NCBI GenBank assembly: GCA_050031985.1
Contig: JBNAIG010000025.1
Coordinates: 1-64,000 of the forward strand
DNA length: 64,000 bases
DNA from: SZUA-368 sp028533045
GTDB taxonomy: Bacteria > Spirochaetota > Spirochaetia > DSM-2461
Direction: 5' to 3'
Positions 32,359-40,279 of the stretch are shown in pieces; the stretch's first letter is position 1, and every line of letters begins with the position of its first letter. The position numbers were made by a program, and so were the translations under genes. Under the pieces are notes generated by a model that saw only the letters and a list, made by a program, of their open reading frames with translations, was not told the origin of the DNA and did no database searches.

Positions 32359-33421
32359 GGAACTCCGCAAGGCGGTAAACTGGATCGCCCGGAAGCAATA
32401 CCCCAAGGCCATTCGCCATCTGGAGCCCAAGGTTCCCATCTATCTGGAAGACGCCGATTTTTACTATCTCCTGGGCACAGCTCTCTACCACGCAGGAGAT
32501 ATGGGCGGGGCCCGATTCTATTTTGAACGGGGGCTTCAAACCGACCGTACCCGCCATGATATAAAACTGATGCTGGCCATGACCCACTTAAAAAGAAAGG
32601 ACTCCGCCGAGGCTGCCAAAACCTGGCTTTCCCTCCTGGAGGATGACCGGGCCAATAAGCAGGCTACCCGGGGGCTGGAAAGGCTTCGGAAAATCGACAA
32701 TGAGAAGGATTTGAACGCCTTTATTGAGTCGGGAAAGCACCGCCGTCTCATGCCGCGCCCCTTTAGGCGTTCCCTTTGGCCTATCCTTTTTTCTCTCATC
32801 GGTTCTCTTCTACTTATCGCGGCCCTGACTGTGATGATTCCCAAAATCGGTATGAGCGAGAGAGAACCGAGTCGGGAAGAGTTAAAGTACATTGACCTGG
32901 ATATTAAGGGTATTCCCCTAACGGACAATTCCGGTTCCTTTCACTATCTTCTCACGGTGGATGAAGTGGGTGAGAGCTACAATCGGGCCATAGAACTCTT
33001 TGACAAAGGGCGGGATAACGAGGCTCAGGTAGAGATTAATCGCATCGTTAATTCCAACGCTTCGGCGGATCTGAAAAGCCGTCTGACCGTTCTGGAAGGC
33101 TATCTGACAAAGCCCGATTATGCCGACTTTTATACGGACTATACCTTTAGCCAGGTGAATGGCGAGCCCCTGCTCTACGAAAACTGCTGGGTCCTCTGGC
33201 GGGGTAGACTGACTAATTTGACTGTGACCGACGAGCGGATCTCCTTCCTCTTTCTGGTGGGTTTTGAGAATGAGACTTTTCTGGAAGGCTCCCTGCCCGC
33301 TTTCATTGAGTACGGCGTAAAGATTGACCAGGAACTTCCTGTGGAAGTTTTGGGCCGCCTTGTGAGAGATGAGGGTGAATTGGTCCTGCAGGTGGAGACG
33401 ATTCGTCATATCTTGCCCTAA
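32342..33421 (+). CDS. TPR-containing single-pass membrane protein
   Basis: The 359-residue protein has no signal peptide at the start. An N-terminal TPR-like region (residues 1-120: AVNWIARKQYPKAIRHLEP, LLGTALYHAGDMGGARFYFE) should be cytoplasmic. One membrane helix follows (about 140-160: LWPILFSLIGSLLLIAALTV) and then an external domain of about 190 residues. It overlaps the preceding gene by 17 nt and is last in its operon. Function unknown; perhaps a scaffold linking cytoplasm and periplasm. Confidence 0.65.
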   Translation: MKNYDKELRKAVNWIARKQYPKAIRHLEPKVPIYLEDADFYYLLGTALYHAGDMGGARFYFERGLQTDRTRHDIKLMLAMTHLKRKDSAEAAKTWLSLLEDDRANKQATRGLERLRKIDNEKDLNAFIESGKHRRLMPRPFRRSLWPILFSLIGSLLLIAALTVMIPKIGMSEREPSREELKYIDLDIKGIPLTDNSGSFHYLLTVDEVGESYNRAIELFDKGRDNEAQVEINRIVNSNASADLKSRLTVLEGYLTKPDYADFYTDYTFSQVNGEPLLYENCWVLWRGRLTNLTVTDERISFLFLVGFENETFLEGSLPAFIEYGVKIDQELPVEVLGRLVRDEGELVLQVETIRHILP

Positions 33422-33570
33422 CGGTTCTATTCCCCTATAGGCAAAACTACTTATCTAATGTATAGTGTCTTTGGAGCGAAAATTGTCCCCGGGCCGTATT
33501 ATTTGACGGTTCTTTTCTGTATAATGGGGAAAATTGGGAAAAAGCGCGCACCTAGCTTGCAGGGGGTTGT

Positions 33571-34683
33571 ATGAAATCATCGGTTAAAGAGACGAAAACG
33601 GCGAATACGAAGGAAGAGAAAGAGAAGGCCCTGGATGCGGCCCGGCTTCAAATAGAGAAACAGTTTGGGAAAGGCTCCCTGATGAAGATGGGCGAGGCTA
33701 GGGATCTTGATATTGAGGTGATTCCTTCCGGCTCCATTGTGCTTGATGAGGCTTTGGGCGTGGGCGGTTATCCCAAGGGGCGGATTCTGGAAATATACGG
33801 TCCCGAGTCTTCCGGTAAGACGACCCTCGCTCTCCACGCTATTGCGGAGGCCCAGAAGCAGGGCGGTATTGCCGCTTTTGTGGATGCGGAACACGCTCTG
33901 GACCCGGCCTACGCAGAGAAGCTGGGGGTAAATGTGGCGGACCTGTGGGTTTCCCAGCCCGATACGGGTGAGCAGGCTCTGGAGATTGTGGAATCTCTGG
34001 TGCGCTCCGGTGCGGTGGATATTGTTGTTGTCGACTCGGTGGCGGCTTTGACACCCCAGGCGGAGATTGAGGGCGACATGGGCGATTCCCACATGGGGCT
34101 TCAGGCTCGTTTGATGAGCCAGGCTCTGCGGAAGCTCACCGGGATTATTTCCAAGTCCGGTTGTTCCCTTATTTTTATTAACCAGATCCGTATGAAAATC
34201 GGGGTGATGTTCGGGAATCCGGAGACCACCACCGGTGGTAACGCTTTGAAATTTTACGCTTCCGTGCGGCTTGATGTACGGAAAATAGAGACCATGGCCA
34301 AGGGTTCCGACGATCCTATTGGTAACCGAATCCGGGTTAAGGTGGTGAAGAACAAGGTGGCTCCTCCCTTCAAGAAGGTGGAGATGGAGATTCTCTTTGG
34401 CAAGGGAATTTCCGGTACGGCCAGTCTGCTCGATTCCGCCTTGAGTCACGACCTTATTCAGAAGAGCGGGAGCTGGTACTCCTACAAGGATGACAAAATC
34501 GGTCAGGGTAGGGAGAGCGTGAAGAAGTTCTTTGAGGAAAATCCCCAGACGGCCCAGCTGATTGAGACGGAGATTCGGAAGATTGCCTTCCCCGATAAGT
34601 CGAAGGATGCCAAGAAGGACGGAAAAGAGGCTAAGGACGCTAAAAAAGCGCCTTCCAAGTCTGAACCTGCGGCCAAGGCCTAA
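33571..34683 (+). CDS. recA: Recombinase A
   Basis: RecA forms filaments on single-stranded DNA for recombination and repair. The 370-residue protein has the start LQIEKQFGKGSLMKMG, Walker A GPESSGKTT, the segment DAEHALDPAYA, Walker B region VVDSVAALTPQAE and loop 2 NQIRMKIGVMFGNPETTTGG. A Lys/Ala-rich tail of about 30 residues is added. AGGGGG precedes the ATG. A -10-like TATAAT lies at 33520-33525. I saw no LexA-type operator in the 149-nt upstream gap. Confidence 0.98.
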   Translation: MKSSVKETKTANTKEEKEKALDAARLQIEKQFGKGSLMKMGEARDLDIEVIPSGSIVLDEALGVGGYPKGRILEIYGPESSGKTTLALHAIAEAQKQGGIAAFVDAEHALDPAYAEKLGVNVADLWVSQPDTGEQALEIVESLVRSGAVDIVVVDSVAALTPQAEIEGDMGDSHMGLQARLMSQALRKLTGIISKSGCSLIFINQIRMKIGVMFGNPETTTGGNALKFYASVRLDVRKIETMAKGSDDPIGNRIRVKVVKNKVAPPFKKVEMEILFGKGISGTASLLDSALSHDLIQKSGSWYSYKDDKIGQGRESVKKFFEENPQTAQLIETEIRKIAFPDKSKDAKKDGKEAKDAKKAPSKSEPAAKA

Positions 34684-34685
34684 TT

Positions 34686-35237
34686 TTGCAGAGGGTTTAT
34701 ATAGGGGCCGGTTCCAATATGGGGGATCGCCTGTCCCATCTGCGTTATGCCCGTGAGCGGCTCGGGGCGGTCCTGGAGGATTTCCGGGTGTCCCGGGTGT
34801 ACGAAACGGCGCCTCGCGATTACTTTGAGCAGGATCATTTTTACAACTGCGTTTTTAGCGGTTTGCTTCCGGGGACGGCCGGCGGCGGGTCCGATGGCGC
34901 ATCGGGCGGAGCGGCAGCTTTGGATGAACCGGAGCGGTTTTTGGAGCTGCTTCTGGGGATTGAGAAGGAAGCGGGGCGAGTTCGTGAGGGAGCGATTCCC
35001 AAGGGCCCCCGGGTTCTGGATTTAGATATGTTGCTCTGGGGGGACAAAACGATTCGTTCTGAGCGGCTGACTGTTCCCCATCCGGCGATGAAGGAACGGG
35101 CCTTTGTTCTTGTTCCTCTGCTTGAGTTGGATGAGGGGCTGATTGAATCGGGGACGGGGATTCTTTATGCCGATTGCCTTAAACCTTTGGAGGATCAGGA
35201 GGTCCGGCCTGTGGACTTCTCCCGGGGGATGTGGTAA
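34686..35237 (+). CDS. folK: HPPK, folate biosynthesis pyrophosphokinase
   Basis: FolK pyrophosphorylates 6-hydroxymethyl-dihydropterin. Motifs: YIGAGSNMGDRL at the start, VYETAPRDYFEQDHFYNCV, GPRVLDLDMLLWG with the metal-binding Asp pair, and LTVPHPAMKERAFVLVPL. The TTG start 2 nt after recA is needed to include the first strand. An insertion rich in Gly, Ala and Ser (PGTAGGGSDGASGGAAALDE, about residues 58-77) is unusual and lies in a flexible loop. The DNA there is GC-rich. Confidence 0.92.
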   Translation: MQRVYIGAGSNMGDRLSHLRYARERLGAVLEDFRVSRVYETAPRDYFEQDHFYNCVFSGLLPGTAGGGSDGASGGAAALDEPERFLELLLGIEKEAGRVREGAIPKGPRVLDLDMLLWGDKTIRSERLTVPHPAMKERAFVLVPLLELDEGLIESGTGILYADCLKPLEDQEVRPVDFSRGMW

Positions 35238-35249
35238 ATTCAGGTTTAG

Positions 35250-37778
35250 ATGAACCCGAAAAAGTTACCCGTCTATAAGGAACGGGACAAAATCCTTAAA
35301 GCCCTGGAGTCCAACCAGGTTGTAATCGTAGAAAGTCCCACCGGGTCGGGTAAGACGACCCAGATCCCTCTTATTCTCCATGAGGCCGGTTATACCGACC
35401 GGGGTGTCATAGGTATTACCCAGCCCCGGCGTATCGCTACTCTTTCCGTTTCCGATTACATTTCCCGGCAGTTGGGCGTCCCTATTTCCGGGTTCATCGG
35501 CTATAAAATGCGTTTTGAGGATAAAACGACTCCCGAAACCCGTTTGAAGATTATGACCGACGGGACTCTGCTTCAGGAGATGAAGACCGACCCCTGGCTT
35601 AGCAAGTATTCCGTTCTAATGGTGGATGAGGCTCACGAGCGGAGCCTGAATATCGACTTTATCCTGGGACTTTTGAAGAATATTCTTAAAGAGCGTCACG
35701 AGTTCCGGGTAATCATTTCCAGTGCGACCTTGAATACGGAAGCCTTTAGCCGCTACTACTCCAACGCAGAAATTGTTTCTATCGATACGCCGGTATATCC
35801 GGTTCAGGTCTATTATGACCCTCCTTACAAAGAAAGTGACGATGAGGCTTTGGTCGAGAAGATTACCTCCATTGTGGAACGTATTGTCGGGGAAAGGCGA
35901 AAAGGGGATGTCTTGGTTTTCCTTTCCGGTGAAAAGATCATCAAGGATACCTGTGCTTCCCTGGCTTCTTCCGCTGTGAAGAGGCGGCTCCAGATTGTTC
36001 CCCTATACGGTCGCTTGGGCCGGGAGGAGCAGGAAAAAGTTTTTGACAAGACTCCCTTTGGCAAGACCAAGGTAGTGGTTTCCACCAATATTGCCGAGAC
36101 CAGTGTAACCATCGACGGCATTACCACTGTTATCGATTCGGGTCTATGCAAAATGAATTTTTACAATCCCCGCACCTTTACCAGTTCCCTGGTGGAAAAT
36201 CCCGTATCCCGGGCCAGCTGCAACCAGCGAAAGGGGCGGGCGGGCCGGACCCAGCCGGGAAGTTGTTACCGTCTCTATTCTCCCGGTGACTTTGATGCAA
36301 GAAATGAGTATACCCTGGAAGAAATTTACCGGACCGATCTGGCGGAGGTTGTCCTTCGCATGGCCGAATTGGGGATTGAGGACTTCTTTAAGTTTGATTT
36401 TATCTCCTCCCCCGGAGAAAAGGGGATTCGCGGTGCCATAGAAACCTTACAGCTCCTCGATGCTTTGGACGAGAATACCCGGGTGACTCCCACGGGGCAG
36501 AAAATGCTCTATTTTCCTTTAATGCCCCGTCACGCCCGTATGATTATTGAGGCGGTAATGCGCTACCCCGATGTTATTCGGGAAGTTGTGATAGCCACAT
36601 CTTTTTTATCCACCAATTCCCCCTTTCTTTTACCCCAGGGAGAAGAGATGGAAGCCCGGAGGGCTCATCATACCTATGCGGACCCCAACGGAGACTTTGT
36701 TTCTTACCTGCGTTTGTTCCAGGCCTTCGAATCGTCCGGTAATAAGACCAAATTCTGTGAGAAACACTACCTGGATGAGAAGGCCATGCGGGAGATCGCC
36801 AATATTTCGGAACAGTTGGAAAGCATTGTGGGCGATACTCTGGGAGTTCCCGTATCTAGCGGAGGCTCGGTGGATGATTTTCTGTGTGCCTGTGCTCGAG
36901 GGCTGATTCAGTTTATCTGTATTAAATCGGGAAGCCGGGATTATCGCAGTCTGACCACCGATAAAATCATTATTCATCCCGGTTCGGTCATGTTCAAAGA
37001 GCACATGCCCTTTCTTATGGCCGGGGAAATTGTTCGGACAAGCCGAATGTACGCCCGGAGCGTGTCTCCCCTGCGGAAGGAGTGGCTTAAGCGGATTGAT
37101 CCCAAGCTGGCCGGTCGCCTCATGGACCTTGTGGATAACAAGCCTAAGGGAAAGCGGCGGGGTGACGAAATGCGTTCCCGTGATAATAGGGAAGGGCGAA
37201 GCAAGGATAGGGATACGACGAATCAGCTCTTTGTGGGTGATACGGCTTTTCCTGTTATCCGAAATAAAAATAAGAAAAAGGCCGCTCTTTTTGAGTGGAA
37301 CAAGCTCTATAAGGCCCTTTCCAGCTTAAAGGGTAAGGAGATCCCCGATTTTCAAAACATGCGCGGTATCCTGAGTCTCGATGGGATGGAAGTGATTCCC
37401 GACGGGCGTGTGAATATGATATTTACGGTGGTCAGAACACTTAATCCCAAGAGAGATACCCTTCAGGGATTTCCCGCTAAAACCTATGATATGCAGAATC
37501 CCTCTCATCAGACGGATCTGGTTTTTCAATTGAAGGACGTTCTTAAGCTGGTAATGAGCGGAAAACGGAAGAAACGTTCCGTGGGATTTTTGAGCCTCCA
37601 GACCGATGGGGAGCAGCACTACTGGTTTAAGAGTTCCCGCAGTTTCAATCAGGCCTTGAATGACTCTCTTGAGAGCCTGGAAGGTCTGGCGGACCAGCTT
37701 TCGGAAGATATGGATGAGGAAATCTGGGAAGAGGTAAATAGAAGTTACCGCCGTTTGGATAAGCTTTATACATACTAG
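35250..37778 (+). CDS. hrpA: DEAH-box RNA helicase HrpA-type
   Basis: This 842-residue DEAH/RHA helicase has motif I ESPTGSGKTTQIP, Ia TQPRR, II VDEAHERSLNIDF, III SSATLN, V STNIAETSVTIDG and VI QRKGRAGRTQPG, followed by the winged-helix/ratchet and OB-fold regions. It is shorter than E. coli HrpA because the long C-terminal extension is missing. Members unwind RNA or rescue stalled ribosomes. The ATG lies 12 nt after folK, so recA-folK-hrpA may be one transcript. No clear terminator follows. Confidence 0.93.
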   Translation: MNPKKLPVYKERDKILKALESNQVVIVESPTGSGKTTQIPLILHEAGYTDRGVIGITQPRRIATLSVSDYISRQLGVPISGFIGYKMRFEDKTTPETRLKIMTDGTLLQEMKTDPWLSKYSVLMVDEAHERSLNIDFILGLLKNILKERHEFRVIISSATLNTEAFSRYYSNAEIVSIDTPVYPVQVYYDPPYKESDDEALVEKITSIVERIVGERRKGDVLVFLSGEKIIKDTCASLASSAVKRRLQIVPLYGRLGREEQEKVFDKTPFGKTKVVVSTNIAETSVTIDGITTVIDSGLCKMNFYNPRTFTSSLVENPVSRASCNQRKGRAGRTQPGSCYRLYSPGDFDARNEYTLEEIYRTDLAEVVLRMAELGIEDFFKFDFISSPGEKGIRGAIETLQLLDALDENTRVTPTGQKMLYFPLMPRHARMIIEAVMRYPDVIREVVIATSFLSTNSPFLLPQGEEMEARRAHHTYADPNGDFVSYLRLFQAFESSGNKTKFCEKHYLDEKAMREIANISEQLESIVGDTLGVPVSSGGSVDDFLCACARGLIQFICIKSGSRDYRSLTTDKIIIHPGSVMFKEHMPFLMAGEIVRTSRMYARSVSPLRKEWLKRIDPKLAGRLMDLVDNKPKGKRRGDEMRSRDNREGRSKDRDTTNQLFVGDTAFPVIRNKNKKKAALFEWNKLYKALSSLKGKEIPDFQNMRGILSLDGMEVIPDGRVNMIFTVVRTLNPKRDTLQGFPAKTYDMQNPSHQTDLVFQLKDVLKLVMSGKRKKRSVGFLSLQTDGEQHYWFKSSRSFNQALNDSLESLEGLADQLSEDMDEEIWEEVNRSYRRLDKLYTY

Positions 37779-37951
37779 AAATTGTAGATAGTGTGTTTGT
37801 TGTTTATTATTTGTGTGGAGGTTCCGGCTCTTCCTGCTCTCTAGGCGGGTTTTATAATAATAGGTATTAATATACTGTTGTGGAATTTTTCATTCATGAT
37901 AGAATCTTTCTATAGTAAATCGTTTGTAGGTTTGTAAATAGGGGAGATTTT

Positions 37952-38749
37952 ATGAGAGGAGTGAAAGTTTTTAGCGGATTATTAATTTTACCGGCCCTTT
38001 GCCGCGTCGGGGGCTGTGAGTTGGGGCTTTTCCAGTTTACGGGAAGTCAGGCGGCTATTTTGTCCTTTATCTATCAAGGCATAACTATGATGGCGGCGGT
38101 GGTTTTTTTATTTCATTTGCTGGGGAAAGGGTCTATGCCCGAAGACTTGGTTAAAGGGATTCATTTGGGGTATTTGTGCCTTCTCGTGCTTTTTTCTCTG
38201 GAGACGGTGCATCACAGGTTTCATTTTTTATTGTTATTCATCATGCTTGTTCTTATAGCTTTCTATTACGGTTATCTTTATCGGTCCTTAATAATTCTCT
38301 CCTTAGTAATCGTTTTGATTATGAATATTCTCTATTACAGGGAAAGGGGAGATCTGACGATGGGCTTAACAACCAGCTTCTTTATAGCCCTTTATTTTTT
38401 TGTTTTTTATCTGTCCATCAAATCCCGTGATGAAACATACAGGGCAATGCAGGAGAAGATTGAGGGGCTCAAAGAGAATATATCTCAGAAGGATAGGGAT
38501 ATAAAGAAGCTCGAACGTCCCCAATTTATGGAGAATCCTAATCTGACAAAGTCGGAAAAAAAATTGCTTAACACTATGCGATTGCTTAAAACCACTAATA
38601 CCAAGGTATTGGCAGGTTACATGGGAAAAGCCGTTTCTACTATTGGCAATAGAATATACCTGGTGAGGCAGAAACTGGAAATGAAGAGCCGGACCGAACT
38701 GTACGCCTACGTATTACTCAGTATTCCCGAGCCCGATCCGGTTCTTTAG
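37952..38749 (+). CDS. Membrane-embedded LuxR-type HTH regulator
   Basis: The 265-residue protein has about six hydrophobic helices (residues 5-160), a short coiled coil (EKIEGLKENISQKDRDIKKL) and a C-terminal helix-turn-helix of LuxR/GerE character (about 195-255: LTKSEKKLLNTMRLLKTTNT, then GYMGKAVSTIGNRIYLVRQK, LEMKSRTELYAYV). This order suggests a one-component sensor that binds DNA while anchored in the membrane. GGGGAG precedes the ATG. A possible promoter (TTGTGG-16-TAGAAT) lies about 50 nt upstream. It stands alone and its target is unknown. Confidence 0.7.
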   Translation: MRGVKVFSGLLILPALCRVGGCELGLFQFTGSQAAILSFIYQGITMMAAVVFLFHLLGKGSMPEDLVKGIHLGYLCLLVLFSLETVHHRFHFLLLFIMLVLIAFYYGYLYRSLIILSLVIVLIMNILYYRERGDLTMGLTTSFFIALYFFVFYLSIKSRDETYRAMQEKIEGLKENISQKDRDIKKLERPQFMENPNLTKSEKKLLNTMRLLKTTNTKVLAGYMGKAVSTIGNRIYLVRQKLEMKSRTELYAYVLLSIPEPDPVL

Positions 38750-38823
38750 TATATATCCGGCTTTACAGGGGTTAATTTTTTTTATATAATATGTATTTGC
38801 ATATAAAATCGCTCAAGAGGTAA

Positions 38824-39036
38824 TTGATGAGTTCCAAGAAAGAATATACCGTTCCCCTTAGGGATATGGTTGACAGTGAACAGAATGTTTATGAGTTGAC
38901 TAACGCGGCCATTAGAAGAGCTGAACAGCTTAGCCTTACAAAAATGGAAGAAATGGCCAAAAACAAGGCCAAGGTTTCTTCTGCCGCTATCAGAGAAGTT
39001 GTTACCAAAGAAGTTGGGTACAGCTACAACAAGTAA
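38824..39036 (+). CDS. rpoZ: RNA polymerase omega subunit
   Basis: This 70-residue protein matches the short omega pattern: an early helix (VYELTNAAIRRAEQL), a charged linker and AAIREVVTKEV corresponding to the conserved ALREI segment. Omega helps assemble beta-prime into RNA polymerase. AGAGG precedes the ATG. The miaA frame begins inside its end. The match is based on pattern only, and the spirochaete form is divergent. Confidence 0.7.
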   Translation: MMSSKKEYTVPLRDMVDSEQNVYELTNAAIRRAEQLSLTKMEEMAKNKAKVSSAAIREVVTKEVGYSYNK

Positions 39037-39952
39037 AATACCCCTCATTCTACTCTTCGGTCCCACCGCTGTGGGTAAAACCGATCTTGTTCTGGAGCTT
39101 TTTCGGGGCCGGGGAGAGATTGTGAATGTGGACTCCGTTCAGGTTTACCGTAAACTTGATATAGGGAGCGCCAAGCCCGATTCCTCCTTTCTGGAGGAGT
39201 TGCCCCACCATCTCATCGATATTAGAGATATTTCCGAAAAATTTAATGCCGCCGATTTTATCCGACTGGCTGATGAGGCTATTGTGGATATTCATAATCG
39301 TGGTCTGATCCCCGTTTTGGCGGGGGGAACGGCGTTCTACTTCAAAAACTTTTGCCTGGGCTTGAAGGAAGGTCCGCCTCCTTCCGATCCTGCGGTTAGG
39401 GGCGAATTGGAAGGTCTGGCCGTTGCCGGTGGTTTGGGGGAACTCTGGGAGGAACTTAAACATGTTGACCCTTCCTATGCGGCAAAAATCCATCCCAACG
39501 ACCAGCTTCGTATTGTTCGGGCCATGGAGGTGTTCCGAATAAGCGGCCGTCCCCTCTCTTCTTTTGAACAGGGAGAGGTATTTCGTGACTGTTACGATTA
39601 CTGCCTCATCGGTTTAACCCGGGATAGGGAGGAACTGTATAGACGGATTGATCTGAGAGTGGATATTATGATGAAAGAAGGCCTGGTTGATGAAATAAAA
39701 GGGCTATTGGCCGCAGGCGCAACGGAGGACGATCCGGGGCTGAATGCCATAGGTTACAAGGAATTTTTTGAGATGGGACGTCGGGGCTGTATGACCATGG
39801 CGGATACGGCTGACAGGATCCGCCGGAACAGCAGGCGTTATGCCAAGCGGCAAATGACCTTTTTTCAGAGCCTTCCCGGGGTAAGCTGGTTTCATCCGGA
39901 AAAAAAAGAGGAAATTTCCTCCCATATAGAAAATTTTCTAAGTAAACAGTAA
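38999..39952 (+). CDS. miaA: tRNA dimethylallyltransferase MiaA
   Basis: MiaA adds an isopentenyl group to A37 of tRNAs reading U-starting codons. The 317-residue protein has the P-loop GPTAVGKTDLV, VNVDSVQVYRKLDIGSAKP, HLIDIRDISEKFNAADF, LAGGTAFYFKNF and NAIGYKEF. The start is uncertain: TTG 38999 or TTG 39014, both inside rpoZ and without a strong ribosome binding site, so coupling to rpoZ translation is likely. Confidence 0.96.
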   Translation: MLPKKLGTATTSKIPLILLFGPTAVGKTDLVLELFRGRGEIVNVDSVQVYRKLDIGSAKPDSSFLEELPHHLIDIRDISEKFNAADFIRLADEAIVDIHNRGLIPVLAGGTAFYFKNFCLGLKEGPPPSDPAVRGELEGLAVAGGLGELWEELKHVDPSYAAKIHPNDQLRIVRAMEVFRISGRPLSSFEQGEVFRDCYDYCLIGLTRDREELYRRIDLRVDIMMKEGLVDEIKGLLAAGATEDDPGLNAIGYKEFFEMGRRGCMTMADTADRIRRNSRRYAKRQMTFFQSLPGVSWFHPEKKEEISSHIENFLSKQ

Positions 39953-39961
39953 AACAACCTA

Positions 39962-39990
39962 TTGACCTAACTGCCCAGAATGGACATAAT
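39962..39990 (+). promoter_or_regulatory. Sigma-70 promoter of the 29-codon gene
   Basis: TTGACC, a 17-bp spacer and CATAAT, about 55 nt before GTG 40045. Confidence 0.6.
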
Positions 39991-40044
39991 TATCCTCGCT
40001 GTATTTAGGTAATCAAATTAATATCATAGATAAGGAGTCTTTCA

Positions 40045-40134
40045 GTGCCCTGCGGAAGAAAGAGAAAAAGAAAAAAGATAGCTACTCACAAAAGAAAGAA
40101 AAAACTGAGAAAGAATAGACATAAGCACAAATAG
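40045..40134 (+). CDS. 29-residue basic protein, COX24/AURKAIP1-type ribosomal
   Basis: GTG 40045 has AAGGAG 7 nt upstream and its own promoter. The product, MPCGRKRKRKKIATHKRKKK followed by LRKNRHKHK, is over half Lys/Arg and fits the COX24/mS38-like tiny proteins that bind the small ribosomal subunit in several bacterial phyla. It is too short for most gene finders. The downstream region ends in a terminator (40196-40225). Confidence 0.75.
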   Translation: MPCGRKRKRKKIATHKRKKKLRKNRHKHK

Positions 40135-40195
40135 GTTGCTTTCAGCTATCATTAATCAAGCCGGCTGCCCTAAGTGGTAAGACTGGCCACATCAA

Positions 40196-40225
40196 GGCGG
40201 TATTGACACAATACCGCTTTTTTTA
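40196..40225 (+). terminator. Intrinsic terminator of the 29-codon gene
   Basis: GCGGTATTG pairs with CAATACCGC around an ACA loop, followed by seven T. Confidence 0.9.
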
Positions 40226-40234
40226 CGCCCTAAC

Positions 40235-40246
40235 CTATGGTATAAT
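40235..40246 (+). promoter_or_regulatory. Extended -10 promoter of dxs
   Basis: TATGG-TATAAT (TGn plus a perfect -10). It puts the transcript start near 40253, which rules out the ATG at 40250 as start codon and favours GTG 40280. Confidence 0.6.
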
Positions 40247-40279
40247 GGGATGAATCTTGTCAGAAGGAAGTGTGAAGGA

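Noticed and set aside
33422..33570. LexA/SOS operator before recA
   Set aside because: Neither CTGT-N8-ACAG nor GAAC-N4-GTTC type dyads could be seen. Only a -10-like TATAAT is present.
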